DNA of 46,689 bases from Desulfomonile tiedjei (lineage in GTDB: Bacteria; Desulfobacterota; Desulfomonilia; Desulfomonilales; Desulfomonilaceae): contig JACRDF010000004.1 in NCBI GenBank assembly GCA_016212925.1, forward strand, positions 1 to 46,689. Reading direction: 5' to 3'. Shown here in pieces: positions 16,721 to 25,630 of the stretch. Within the stretch, counting starts at the first letter, position 1. Every line of letters starts with the position of its first letter. The translations under genes and the position numbers were made by a program. Under the pieces are notes generated by a model that was not told where the DNA came from, ran no database searches, and saw nothing but the letters and a program-made list of their open reading frames with translations.

Positions 16721-16998
16721 GCTGACCAAAAGGGAGAACGGCGCACTTGACCGGGCTCATGGGGTGGGGTACGCTCAGCAAAACATGGTCTCTTTCGCTA
16801 ACGTGGGACGGCGTTTGCCTTCCTTGGATCTTATGGGTGACCGTGCGGAGGACTATTGGGCCGGTGGGTAAATTCAGGAGGCGCACAGGACAGGTTTGAC
16901 AGGAGTAAGCGCTTGAGCAGTTCCCCCGGCCAGGGATACGTCAATCACGAGGGCTCTTTTTCCGCCTACTTCAAAGGGAATCCGTGTAAGGAAAAGGC

Positions 16999-18543
16999 AT
17001 GAAGCTCCAATTGTTTCACAAGATCTTTTCAGCCTTCATGATTACCATTCTGGCCGCGATAGTCGTTATGGCCTTGATCATGTACTTTTCCGCAAATTGG
17101 CGGTTCTCTGAGTATGCGATCAAAGTCGAGATGGAAACACTGGACGATCTGGTGGCTGCCCTCGGCTCTCTGCATCAGGAGAAGCAATCCTGGGAGCAGT
17201 TTCGAGAGAACCCGGAACTGTGGCCTCGATTCATTTCGTTCTATTTACCTGAAATCCCCGGGCATCCTCCGCCTCCTCCTCCACCTGGCTCCCAACTATC
17301 TGAAGGGCATCGGGAGAGAGGTTTTTCGTCCGGAGACCCACCAGCGCGTCCGGAAGAGAGTCCGGACAACGGTTACCGCCACGAATTCGGTGGAAAGGGA
17401 GCATTGCGGACAGGGCCAACTGGCCCGCCTCCCTATCCGCCCAGGAGAGAATGGATTGGGCCACGTCTTGCTCTCTTCGATGAGAACAAAAAACTCGTTG
17501 CGGGGCTTCCCGGGTTACCTGTCCGAGGTTACGTGCTTCGCCCGATCAATATCAGTGGAAACGATATAGGCTGGCTCGGACTAATGCCCTTGAGACATGG
17601 TTCACATCCATTGGAGCTAGCATTTGTCCAGGAACAAACCAGGGCTATCTTGTTGGCCGGATTTTGTGTCTTTGCTCTGGCGGGCTTAATCTCCTTTTTC
17701 CTGTCCAGGCATTTCCTGTCTCCGATCAAGAAGTTGACAGAAGCTGCAAAAGAACTTAGCTCCCTGCACTTCGGCACTCAAATTGACGTGCGAACCAGCG
17801 ATGAGTTGGGCGAATTAGCAAACGCTTTCAATTCCATGGCGCAAGCTTTGGAAAAGAACGAAACACTTCGGAAGCAATGGACCTCTGATGTGGCTCATGA
17901 ATTGAGAACACCCCTTGCCATACTTCGGGGGGAAATAGAGGCAATGCAGGACGGCGTGCGAGAAATCAACGGCGAGAGGCTCGGTTCACTCCATGATGAG
18001 ACAAACCGAATCGGCAAACTCGTGGACGATCTCCATGTGCTTTTTGTAGCGGACTCCGAGAATCTTGTACAGAAAAAGCATCCGGTGAAGCCGCTGGACA
18101 TTCTTCGAGAGGTCATCGGTTCATTTGAGACGCGGCTAACGCAAGCCGGTATTCAACTCGAGGACCATTCGATCGAGGACCAAAGCGCCGTAATTATGGG
18201 AGACGAAGATCGCTTGGGACAGCTATTCGCAAATCTGATCGAGAATACTATTCGATACACCGATTCTCCGGGGGTTTTGCGCATCAGTCATTATTGTTCG
18301 CTCCAAAAACTCACTCTGGTTTTTGAAGATTCCCCACCGGGCGTCCCTCCTGAGGCTCTAGAGCGCGTTTTTGACAGACTGTATCGTGTGGATAAATCAA
18401 GGAGTCGGGCTCTAGGAGGTAGCGGCCTTGGCCTCTCAATATGCAAGGAAATCGTGATCGGGCATGGTGGTGCGATTCGTGCCTCACATTCATCTTTGGG
18501 AGGATGCCTAATTTCGATCGAGTTTCCGCTTATGAGGGCATGA
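16999..18543 (+). CDS. BaeS-like sensor histidine kinase with a proline-rich periplasmic domain
   Basis: A 514-residue membrane kinase. TM1 is about 11-32, the periplasmic sensor 33-215, TM2 216-237 and HAMP 238-290. HisKA has H300 in DVAHELRTPLAI; the HATPase domain has NLIENTIRYTD and GLGLSICKEI. The sensor contains HPPPPPPP (89-96) and further Pro/His/Gly-rich stretches to about 150, unlike ordinary BaeS. It would autophosphorylate and pass phosphate to the regulator gene starting 20 bp downstream. The nearby Spy-like gene, whose product has similar Pro/His/Gly repeats, makes envelope or metal stress a plausible signal. Confidence 0.9.
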   Translation: MKLQLFHKIFSAFMITILAAIVVMALIMYFSANWRFSEYAIKVEMETLDDLVAALGSLHQEKQSWEQFRENPELWPRFISFYLPEIPGHPPPPPPPGSQLSEGHRERGFSSGDPPARPEESPDNGYRHEFGGKGALRTGPTGPPPYPPRREWIGPRLALFDENKKLVAGLPGLPVRGYVLRPINISGNDIGWLGLMPLRHGSHPLELAFVQEQTRAILLAGFCVFALAGLISFFLSRHFLSPIKKLTEAAKELSSLHFGTQIDVRTSDELGELANAFNSMAQALEKNETLRKQWTSDVAHELRTPLAILRGEIEAMQDGVREINGERLGSLHDETNRIGKLVDDLHVLFVADSENLVQKKHPVKPLDILREVIGSFETRLTQAGIQLEDHSIEDQSAVIMGDEDRLGQLFANLIENTIRYTDSPGVLRISHYCSLQKLTLVFEDSPPGVPPEALERVFDRLYRVDKSRSRALGGSGLGLSICKEIVIGHGGAIRASHSSLGGCLISIEFPLMRA

Positions 18544-18563
18544 ATCGCTAATTGAGGTACGCT

Positions 18564-19271
18564 ATGGCCGGGAAAAATGTGTTGGTTGTAGAGGATGAAT
18601 CCAAGATTGCCGCGTTGCTGCGGGACTATCTCGTCTCTGCCGGCTTCCTTGTAACGATTGTTGAGCGAGGAGATTTGGCCATTGCGGAAGTGCGGAAGAA
18701 CACGCCGGCACTGGTGCTCCTGGATATCATGTTGCCCGGTATGGACGGAATGGACGTATGTCGAGAAATCAGGAAATTCTCTACCATTCCTATTATCATG
18801 CTCACAGCGCGTGTCGAAGAAATTGACCGGATTGTCGGCCTTGAATTGGGCGCAGATGACTATGTGTGTAAACCGTTCAGCCCCCGGGAAATAGTTGCTC
18901 GTGTAAAAGCAGTGCTCAGGCGGAGCCAACTTCAGCCCGTAGAATTACAGCTCAAAGTAGGATTAATCTCGATGGACTGCGCCACGCGTGAGGTCACGGT
19001 CAGAGGAAAGCCTGTGAGCCTGACCCCGAACGAGTTCGCCCTTCTCAAGGCACTAATGGCGCGTCCAAATCGCGTGTTCACTCGAGGAGAACTTCTGAAT
19101 CTTGTTCAAGGTTACAGTGCCGACGGATATGAACGAACTATCGATTCGCACATCAAGAATTTGCGCAAGAAAATGGCCGAAAACTTTGCCGAACAAGAAG
19201 TCATAAGCACAGTACACGGGGTTGGGTACAAACTCGGTGTTGTTACGGTGACCTCCGACGAAGATGGCTGA
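18564..19271 (+). CDS. BaeR/OmpR-family response regulator
   Basis: Starting at ATG 18564 (GAGGT upstream) gives 235 residues. The receiver domain has the acidic pair E10/D11 and phospho-acceptor D54 (LVLLDIMLPGMDG), with the conserved KPF motif later. The C-terminal half is an OmpR/PhoB winged helix (LTPNEFALLKALMARPNRVFTRGEL...SHIKNLRKKM). It pairs with the kinase immediately upstream and probably activates the Spy-like gene and perhaps the efflux genes that follow. The alternative TTG at 18552 only adds four residues. Confidence 0.92.
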   Translation: MAGKNVLVVEDESKIAALLRDYLVSAGFLVTIVERGDLAIAEVRKNTPALVLLDIMLPGMDGMDVCREIRKFSTIPIIMLTARVEEIDRIVGLELGADDYVCKPFSPREIVARVKAVLRRSQLQPVELQLKVGLISMDCATREVTVRGKPVSLTPNEFALLKALMARPNRVFTRGELLNLVQGYSADGYERTIDSHIKNLRKKMAENFAEQEVISTVHGVGYKLGVVTVTSDEDG

Positions 19272-19280
19272 TGAAGCTTC

Positions 19281-19414
19281 GTAGGGCGTGGTGATCCCGC
19301 GTTCTGCGCGGGGGAACCGCATCTGTCGAGAAAAGCGGGCTGCCGCGACGCGGAGGGATCAAGAACTCCATCGATGCGGTTCGCCCGCTTCACAGCGGGC
19401 TCACCACATCCTAC
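19281..19414. repeat. Palindromic intergenic repeat between regulator and Spy-like gene
   Basis: GTAGGGCGTGGTGA (19281-19294) is inverted at TCACCACATCCTAC (19401-19414), 12 of 14 matches. Inside lie further arms AACCGCATC/GATGCGGTT and a CCCGCG/CGCGGG hairpin. It belongs to the GTAGG-ended cassette theme of the window. The Spy-like promoter probably lies in 19415-19585. Confidence 0.55.
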
Positions 19415-19585
19415 CGCGCTGCCTCATTGTAACTATCTTATCTACTCCACAATCTTAACACAGCTCCTCCATATTTTCTCCACATCAGGCTTCTACACTT
19501 ACCCTAGACGAACAGAGTCCAGGCGTTGGCAAGGCATTGGAGTCTGCCGGCCTGGAATCTATCACTACAACAGGAGGAGAATTCG

Positions 19586-20119
19586 ATGAAAAAGACAGCT
19601 ATCGTTTTGGTTATCGGAGTATTGGCAATCGCATCAGCGACTTGCTTTCATGCTCTTGCTGCGCCTCAGGGACCGCCGCCGGGGCCGCCTCCGCATGGAG
19701 GGGGATTCTTTGGTGGACCTCCGGGACCACCCCCGGGGCCACCTCCGCATGGAGGGGGATTCTTTGGTCTGTTGGACGGTCCACCCGATCTGATGGAAAA
19801 ACTCAAGTTAACAGATGACCAGCTGAAACAGATGCGACTCGCGTATGTTGATTCTCAGGACAAGACCAGAAAAGCCCGAAACGCTTTAATGGGGTTGCAC
19901 GATGAGAAAAAAACCATGCTGATTTCCGGCAAAATAGACCAGGCCAAGCTTGCGAAGTTGGATGAAGAGACTACGAAGCTCGCTTCGGAGGTCATGGCTG
20001 AGGAACTCAAAATGAAAAGAGAGCAACTCTCAAAACTTACGCCGGAACAGGTCAATCTTTTGGCGGATTTCCTGGCTACAAAGAAAATGGGCCATGGACC
20101 GAAGATGATGAGCAGATAA
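19586..20119 (+). CDS. Spy/CpxP-like periplasmic protein (LTxxQ type)
   Basis: The ATG at 19586 has a strong AGGAGG site 8 nt upstream and starts a clear signal peptide (MKKTAIVLVIGVLAIASA, cleavage likely after ALA at residue 26). The mature part begins with two copies of GPPPGPPPHGGGFFG (period 18 residues, 54 bp in the DNA). A helical domain of about residues 65-165 follows, with LTDDQ (75-79) and LTPEQ (151-155), the Spy/CpxP LTxxQ signature. Family members are envelope-stress chaperones or metal-resistance modulators controlled by BaeSR or CpxAR. The gene directly follows a BaeSR-like pair and ends in a classic terminator. Confidence 0.88.
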   Translation: MKKTAIVLVIGVLAIASATCFHALAAPQGPPPGPPPHGGGFFGGPPGPPPGPPPHGGGFFGLLDGPPDLMEKLKLTDDQLKQMRLAYVDSQDKTRKARNALMGLHDEKKTMLISGKIDQAKLAKLDEETTKLASEVMAEELKMKREQLSKLTPEQVNLLADFLATKKMGHGPKMMSR

Positions 20120-20134
20120 TCCTTTCCTTTCCAC

Positions 20135-20184
20135 GGTGGAGCGCTCCGCAAACGCTTATTTGCGGTTTTTCTCTGCGCTCCACC
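20135..20184 (+). terminator. Intrinsic terminator of the Spy-like gene
   Basis: CCGCAAA (20146-20152) pairs with TTTGCGG (20159-20165) around a 6-nt loop and is followed by TTTTT. An outer perfect 10-bp stem GGTGGAGCGC/GCGCTCCACC (20135-20144, 20175-20184) surrounds it. It lies 15 bp after the stop codon. Confidence 0.85.
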
Positions 20185-20309
20185 ATGTCGAGAAAGAAGT
20201 TCCTGTGTCCAAAAATGTTCTTCTTTGCCGAAACGTAGGTTTCGGAGAAACACGCTGAAACAGTGGCTACAGCCTCCAGGCCACGTAATGATCCATTTGG
20301 GGGGAACCT

Positions 20310-20639
20310 GTGAAAGTTTCCGATCGAAAGAGAGAGCAAATATTGGATCTGATTGCTGAAGGTGAGGACCTTAACCTCCAGGACCTGGAGGCCTTGTACC
20401 GATGGATACATGATTCATATGAGGCACTGGGATTCGATCCCGTTCAACAACGACGTTTCGATGAATACTGCCGTTCGTCCTGTGATTCCAATTCCGCGAG
20501 GGTTTATGTGGGGGTATGGATTCTTAGATTGGCCCTAGAGGAGGCTCTATCGTGCAGCAATGGTTGCCGGAACCACCTCCATCGAGCTAGATCATGCCAC
20601 CTCCCAAGACAAGGCAGCTCAAGGTTTCGAAGAAGGTGA
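20310..20639 (+). CDS. Small hypothetical protein
   Basis: A 109-residue frame with GTG start at 20310. The first ~80 residues are acidic and helical (REQILDLIAEGEDLNLQDLEALYRWIHDSYEALGF) and look protein-like. The last 30 are Arg- and Cys-rich and may not be genuine coding sequence. No family was recognised. It lies between the Spy-like terminator and the adaptor gene, so it could share a transcript with the efflux genes. Confidence 0.45.
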   Translation: MKVSDRKREQILDLIAEGEDLNLQDLEALYRWIHDSYEALGFDPVQQRRFDEYCRSSCDSNSARVYVGVWILRLALEEALSCSNGCRNHLHRARSCHLPRQGSSRFRRR

Positions 20640-20784
20640 AACCGTCTGGTCCTGAGGTAAGCACTTGCGAGATCTTCCTGTCCAGGCTGTGCATACCCAT
20701 CAGGAATCACTTAGGTATCGCTTTCGTTTCAAATGGGAGACGGTCAACCTGGGACCGCTGAAGCATGATGCGGAGAAACACCCT

Positions 20785-21864
20785 ATGCTGAGAAAACAAT
20801 CGAGCCTCAAACTTGTCGGAATGCTCGTGTTGATTGCCATAGGCTTTGTGGGCGGGGGGGCCTACTGGGTCAATGGGAAGCTCTCGGGCAAGCCACAACA
20901 GGAATACGAGACGGTACCGGCGTCGAAGCGTGATGTGGGCGCAATGGTTCAGGCAACCGGAATCGTGAAGGCGATGGTGGGGGCTGACGTGAAAGTTGGG
21001 GCAAGGATGCCTGGTAAAGTTGTAGAGCTGCCCATCAATGTGGGAGATAGGGTCAACAAAGGACAAGTCATTGCCAGGATTGAACAGGACGATTTAGTCG
21101 CAAAAGTAAAGCTTCAAAAAGCGGTTCTTGCCGAAGCCAAGGCCGAGGAAATCCGCCTGGCAAAGGACTTTGAGCGCGACAAACAGCTGAGTGTCACTAA
21201 CGCGATCTCGCCCCAGAAGTTGGACCAAAGTGAAGCACAGCACGAAATGGCCAAGGCAAGGACTCTCAAATCTCGGGCCGAACTCGATTACTGGGAATCT
21301 CAGCTCTCTTACGCCACCATTGCCGCGCCGATCAAAGGCACCGTCGCCTCGGTTAACACGATGCAAGGGGAGACTGTGGTTACAGGGCTCAACGCGCCCA
21401 CCTTCATCAGAATCATCGACCTTGATCATCTGGAAGTGCTGGCCTATGTGGATGAAAACGACATTGGTAAGGTGCAGGTCGATCAAGAAGCTACCTTCAC
21501 CGTCGCAGCTCACCAGGCCACCGAGTTTCAGGGCAAAGTGACCTCCATCTATCCGTCAGCCACCATTCAGGACAATGTTGTCTACTACATCACTTCCGTA
21601 AGCGTGGATAATCGGGGAGGGAAGCTGAGGCCGGATATGACGGTCAACGTGTCGATCTTCATCAATCGGCGGAAGGGGGTTGTCACGGTACCGCACAAGG
21701 CCGTCCAACGCGACGGGAGCCGGAAGTTCGTTTTTGCGGCCAATAACGGGCTGCCGGAGAAACGTTTCCTGAAGATCGGATTAAGAGACCAATCCTACAT
21801 CGAAATACTGGATGGCCTGAAAGAGGGAGAGCTAGTCATTATCGGCGATCCGTTCCGCAAGTGA
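20785..21864 (+). CDS. MacA-like periplasmic adaptor (membrane fusion) protein
   Basis: Starting at ATG 20785 (GGAG 9 nt upstream) gives 359 residues. An N-terminal membrane anchor (about 9-30) is followed by a barrel-sandwich half (GKVVELPINVGDRVNKGQVIARIEQDDL), an alpha-hairpin (about 105-175), the second lipoyl half (ATIAAPIKGTVASVNTMQGETV) and the beta-barrel and membrane-proximal regions. The longer frame back to 20665 is not protein-like. It would bridge the MacB-type ABC pump encoded downstream to an outer-membrane channel, which is not encoded here. Confidence 0.9.
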   Translation: MLRKQSSLKLVGMLVLIAIGFVGGGAYWVNGKLSGKPQQEYETVPASKRDVGAMVQATGIVKAMVGADVKVGARMPGKVVELPINVGDRVNKGQVIARIEQDDLVAKVKLQKAVLAEAKAEEIRLAKDFERDKQLSVTNAISPQKLDQSEAQHEMAKARTLKSRAELDYWESQLSYATIAAPIKGTVASVNTMQGETVVTGLNAPTFIRIIDLDHLEVLAYVDENDIGKVQVDQEATFTVAAHQATEFQGKVTSIYPSATIQDNVVYYITSVSVDNRGGKLRPDMTVNVSIFINRRKGVVTVPHKAVQRDGSRKFVFAANNGLPEKRFLKIGLRDQSYIEILDGLKEGELVIIGDPFRK

Positions 21865-21873
21865 ACAATGCGA

Positions 21874-22070
21874 GTAATTATTCAGTTGACGGAGAGATTC
21901 TGCCGATTTCTGTCATTGCGAGGAGTGAATGGTGGGACAGGCGTCCCGCCTGTCTAATGGGGATGACCGGCAAGATGCCGGTCCCACCAGCAATCTCCAC
22001 CTTTAAGCGCTGAGATTGCTTCGCTGCGCTCGCAATGACACCCTTTCGACGCTGATAACTGAACAATTAC
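21874..22070. repeat. Three-level nested palindromic element between macA- and macB-like genes
   Basis: The outer arms are GTAATTATTCAGTT (21874-21887) and AACTGAACAATTAC (22057-22070), 13 of 14. The middle arms are GTCATTGCGAG (21912-21922) and CTCGCAATGAC (22029-22039), perfect. The inner cassette 21931-21988 runs from GGTGGGAC to GTCCCACC and contains two hairpins, ACAGGCG/CGCCTGT and ACCGGC/GCCGGT. The element fills nearly the whole gap inside what should be one operon. Confidence 0.7.
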
Positions 22071-22087
22071 GAATCTGAGGGCCTTGA

Positions 22088-22783
22088 ATGATACAAGTGG
22101 AAAATCTTTTCAGAACTTTTCAAAAAGAGAGCTTGGAAGTGCAAATCTTACGCGGAGTCTCCCTAAGCATCCGCAAGGGGGAGTTTGTTGCCATAATGGC
22201 CCCGTCAGGAATGGGGAAGAGTACTTTGCTGAATATCCTGGGCTGTCTTGATAAACCGACGAGCGGATCGTACATCCTGGACGGCGTTGCCGTTCATGAC
22301 ATGGACGATGATGAGCTGTCGAGAATGAGGAATCAGAAAATCGGGTTTGTTTTCCAGTCCTTTCATCTTCTGCCGCGAATGACCGCTTGGGAAAACGTGG
22401 TTCTTCCGCTCATCTATGGCCTTTTTGAAGGAGACATGAAGGAAAGAGCCATCCGAGTTTTAGCAGCTATTGGTCTTGCGGATCGGGTGGATCACCTACC
22501 AAGAGAGTTGTCCGGTGGCCAACAGCAGCGCGTTGCCATAGCCAGAGCGCTGATTAACTCACCAGGCATCATACTCGCCGATGAGCCCACCGGGAATCTG
22601 GACTCTTCCTCGGGCCAAGAAGTCATGAAGATCTTTCACGAACTCCACGCGGCCGGAACCACCATGGTTGTAGTCACGCACGACAAGGAGGTTGCGCTTC
22701 AGGCCGACCGAATCATCGAGATGAGGGACGGTCGTATTTCCAACGACCGCCCCGCTGGGACTCGATCAGGAGAGGCGGCATGA
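22088..22783 (+). CDS. MacB/LolD-type ABC transporter ATPase
   Basis: 231 residues: P-loop APSGMGKS (38-45; the first glycine is Ala, as in some LolD-type ATPases), Q-loop FVFQSFHLLPRMT, signature LSGGQQQRVAIARAL and Walker B ILADEPTGNLD. It belongs to the MacB/LolD/FtsE clade that drives mechanotransmission pumps rather than cytoplasmic import. Its stop overlaps the start of the first permease by 4 bp (22780-22783). It is the only ATPase for the two permeases that follow. Confidence 0.92.
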   Translation: MIQVENLFRTFQKESLEVQILRGVSLSIRKGEFVAIMAPSGMGKSTLLNILGCLDKPTSGSYILDGVAVHDMDDDELSRMRNQKIGFVFQSFHLLPRMTAWENVVLPLIYGLFEGDMKERAIRVLAAIGLADRVDHLPRELSGGQQQRVAIARALINSPGIILADEPTGNLDSSSGQEVMKIFHELHAAGTTMVVVTHDKEVALQADRIIEMRDGRISNDRPAGTRSGEAA

Positions 22784-23991
22784 GGAGGATGCTGCGCATG
22801 AGCCGGCAGGCACTGAAAGCCATCGCGGCAAATAGGACCAGAACGGTCCTTATGATGCTCGGAGTGGTTATCGGCGTGGCCACGCTCACTATTATTGCCT
22901 CTTCGGTAATCGGGGCACGGGCCGAGGTTTTAGCCAGAGTCGAAAAATTTGGTCTCCAGCAAATAGGTGTCATCGCGGGTGCGGGGAGAAAGCCGGGGGT
23001 TCCGCAACCTGTTTGCACTAGTCTGAGGCTGGAGGATGCACAAGCAATTCTTTCCGAGATTGCTAACGTGAAGGACGTGTGTGCGGAAATAGTGCGCACG
23101 GATTTCCCCGTAAAGCACGGTAATAGAAGTACCTACGCGACAATAATGGCAGCTAGTTCCAGTTGGGCATCCATGTGGGGCACCGGTCTGGAAACGGGAA
23201 GGTTCTTGTCACAGGAAGACGACGCTCATCTGGCACGAGTGGCCGTCATTGGCAAAACCATCCGGAGGGACCTCTTTGAATCCAAAGATCCTGTTGGGAA
23301 GCGGATTCTCATCAACAACAATCCTTTTGAGATCATTGGCGTCCTTGAACCGAGAGGCACGTCGCCCCGCGGTGACGACTTGGACAACCAGATCGTCATA
23401 CCGGTCTCCACCGGTCAAAAAAGAGTCTTCCGCCAAGATTATCTCTTCGCCGTAAAGGTGGAATTAAACGACTCGTTCGATATGCCTCGGACCGTGAACG
23501 ATGTTCGGGCACTTCTCCGGGAAAGGCATAATCTCCGTGAAGGGGTCGAAGATGATTTCACGATTGTGACTCCCACCTTGATAATGAACATGATGTCGAG
23601 TCTTTCGGCAACATTCAGCCTTTTTCTCATGATGGTTTCGGGTATATCGCTGGTGGTGGGTGCAATTGTCATCGCAAACATTATGTTTATGGCCGTGAAC
23701 GAGAGAAGGGGAGAAATCGGTCTTCGGAGGGCGGTTGGAGCCCGAAAGAGAGATATTCTCGTGCAATTCCTGCTGGAGGCTGTCTATGTTGCCACCACAG
23801 GTGGGCTTCTCGGAATTGTCGTGGGACTTCTTGGACTCAAGCTCTTGTCAGGATACATGAACTTGCCCGCTGCCATTATGTGGCAGCCCATCGTCGTCGG
23901 GCTCGTAAGTGCCATCGTGGTGGGGCTCATAGCAGGCATTCAGCCGGCAAGGAAAGCGGCCAATTCACATCCTATCGAAGCATTGAGGTGA
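22780..23991 (+). CDS. MacB/FtsX-family ABC permease, first subunit
   Basis: 403 residues. TM1 is at about 20-45 (TVLMMLGVVIGVATLTIIASS), followed by a large periplasmic MacB-PCD domain (about 50-265) and three C-terminal membrane segments (about 275-300, 325-350, 368-390). The FtsX-type motif NERRGEIGLRRAVGARKRDI lies between TM2 and TM3. It is translationally coupled to the ATPase. It probably extrudes a peptide, lipid or other amphiphile from the periplasm with the MacA-like adaptor. The substrate is unknown. Confidence 0.9.
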   Translation: MRRMLRMSRQALKAIAANRTRTVLMMLGVVIGVATLTIIASSVIGARAEVLARVEKFGLQQIGVIAGAGRKPGVPQPVCTSLRLEDAQAILSEIANVKDVCAEIVRTDFPVKHGNRSTYATIMAASSSWASMWGTGLETGRFLSQEDDAHLARVAVIGKTIRRDLFESKDPVGKRILINNNPFEIIGVLEPRGTSPRGDDLDNQIVIPVSTGQKRVFRQDYLFAVKVELNDSFDMPRTVNDVRALLRERHNLREGVEDDFTIVTPTLIMNMMSSLSATFSLFLMMVSGISLVVGAIVIANIMFMAVNERRGEIGLRRAVGARKRDILVQFLLEAVYVATTGGLLGIVVGLLGLKLLSGYMNLPAAIMWQPIVVGLVSAIVVGLIAGIQPARKAANSHPIEALR

Positions 23992-23997
23992 GTCCTC

Positions 23998-25224
23998 ATG
24001 CGAAACATTCAGTTACGCGGCTTCCGAATTGCCATAAAGTCCCTCACAGGAAATCCTTTGAGAGTTGCCCTTGCCGTGCTGGCTATCATGATCGGAGTGG
24101 CATCCCTTATAGTCTTAGTCGGAATCGGAAGAGGAACCGAGCAAGAAGTTCGCAGGGTAATTGAAGGCATGGGTCCAAATCTGATTATCGTCAATGCGGG
24201 GCAGTCAAGGGTAGTCAAGGGGCAGCTCGGACAGGTGGGAATGATGACGAACTTGACACTGAAAGATGCCGCAGCAATTGCCACAGAGTGCCCATCAGTT
24301 CGCACAGTTGCACCTGCTCACTCCAAAAAGCTGTTGGTAAAATCTGGGAATGTGACCTACAGCACGAAGATCGTGGCTACCATGCCTTCAATCCGGGAGG
24401 TGCGAAATATCTCGCTCCAATCGGGATCGTTTTTTGATGAAACGGAAAACAGGCTCATGGCACCGGTGGCAGTTGTCGGCCCCACGGTAGTGGATTCCTT
24501 ATTTGGCAGGCGTGACCCCAATGGTGCGTCCATAATGATCGGGAGAGTGATGTTCAAGGTCATTGGCGTAACTGCTCCGAAGGGGTCCGTTTCCGGTGAG
24601 GATCAAGACGACCAAATTTTCGTGCCTTTACGGACCGCCATGGCCAAGCTCATGAACGTGACATACCTGAGCAACGTTTTCGTTGAGGCTGCGGGACTTG
24701 ACAACATTCACTCTGCCGGGACTGAAATCAAGTCGCTCCTGAGAGAACGCCATCGATTACGGGAGGACAAGCAGGATGATTTTACTATTCAGAACCAGGC
24801 CGATGTGATTGAAACGCAGAGTTCAGTTGCAAGGACATTCAACCTTCTGGTTCTGAGCATCGCCGTAAGTTCCCTGGTCATTGGAGGTGTCGGAATTTTG
24901 GGGGTAATGCTTCTTTCCATCCAGGAACGAATAAGCGAGATAGGTATCCGACGGGCTGTCGGCGCGAGACGGAGTGACATACTTGTTCAATTCCTCGTTG
25001 AATCTTCGTTTCTCGGGATACTGGGCGGAATTGCGGGCCTCTTCCTCGGACTGGGCGCATCGGCCGGAGTGAAGCTGATCTCAGGAATGCCGGTCGTCTT
25101 GGAGCCTTATTACATAGTATTATCACTTGTGTTTTCGTTAGCGACCGGCCTCGTTTTTGGCATCTATCCTTCATGGAAGGCCGCCCGGCTCGACCCCATT
25201 GAGGCACTGAATACCGAGGCATAG
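23998..25224 (+). CDS. MacB/FtsX-family ABC permease, second subunit
   Basis: 408 residues with the same layout as the preceding permease: TM1 near 20-42 (VALAVLAIMIGVASLIVLVG), the periplasmic domain, and the motif QERISEIGIRRAVGARRSDI before the last membrane segments. It starts 6 bp after its neighbour's stop. Classic MacB is a homodimer with a fused ATPase; here one separate ATPase serves two different permeases, suggesting a heterodimeric pump. The two share motifs but differ widely elsewhere, so the duplication is old. Confidence 0.9.
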   Translation: MRNIQLRGFRIAIKSLTGNPLRVALAVLAIMIGVASLIVLVGIGRGTEQEVRRVIEGMGPNLIIVNAGQSRVVKGQLGQVGMMTNLTLKDAAAIATECPSVRTVAPAHSKKLLVKSGNVTYSTKIVATMPSIREVRNISLQSGSFFDETENRLMAPVAVVGPTVVDSLFGRRDPNGASIMIGRVMFKVIGVTAPKGSVSGEDQDDQIFVPLRTAMAKLMNVTYLSNVFVEAAGLDNIHSAGTEIKSLLRERHRLREDKQDDFTIQNQADVIETQSSVARTFNLLVLSIAVSSLVIGGVGILGVMLLSIQERISEIGIRRAVGARRSDILVQFLVESSFLGILGGIAGLFLGLGASAGVKLISGMPVVLEPYYIVLSLVFSLATGLVFGIYPSWKAARLDPIEALNTEA

Positions 25225-25274
25225 CGTACACGCTTCCAAACCGCTTGTGCAGCCCGGCCATAAATCCTCTTGAA

Positions 25275-25630
25275 TATAGCACTTCCCAAAACTAATCGCG
25301 AAAATAGCTATCGCATAAATCGCTCCCCTGAAGGGGGAGTTCTTTGGGTAGCCACGGGTGAAACCCGTGGTATACAGAGCCAAAAACTAGTTTCATACGG
25401 CCCTGGAGGGGCCGACCCCTCCGGGGCCGGAACCGTGATTGCCGGGGCTCTTTCCTGGGTTTCACCCAGGGCTACCCACGGCATTCCCCTTCGGGGAATC
25501 CTGGACAAAGGAGCAGCTTACCGGAAGCAGCGTCCTGTCGACTGGCGCGTGGCACTGTCGAACAAGCCGATCCCGTCGGGCGGAACAACCACAAGTGAAT
25601 CCGTGATTACTTCCGAGAACTACTATAATA
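25275..25630. repeat. TIR element of the TTCTCGAAAGT family, long copy with GGGTAGCC cassette
   Basis: The left end begins TATAGCACTTCCCAAAA and the reverse complement of the right end TATAGTAGTTCTCGGAA; over 28 bp 20 positions match. Inside, 25346-25477 is a cassette bounded by GGGTAGCC/GGCTACCC. It has hairpins ACGGGTGAAACCCGT and CTGGGTTTCACCCAG and a central GC-rich stem (GGCCCTGGAGGGG with CCCCTCCGGGGCC). No gene is visible. Confidence 0.6.

Noticed and set aside
25275-25630. CRISPR array suspected from repeated palindromes
   Set aside because: The repeats are nested inverted repeats of different sequence, without regularly spaced direct repeats, and no cas gene is in the window.
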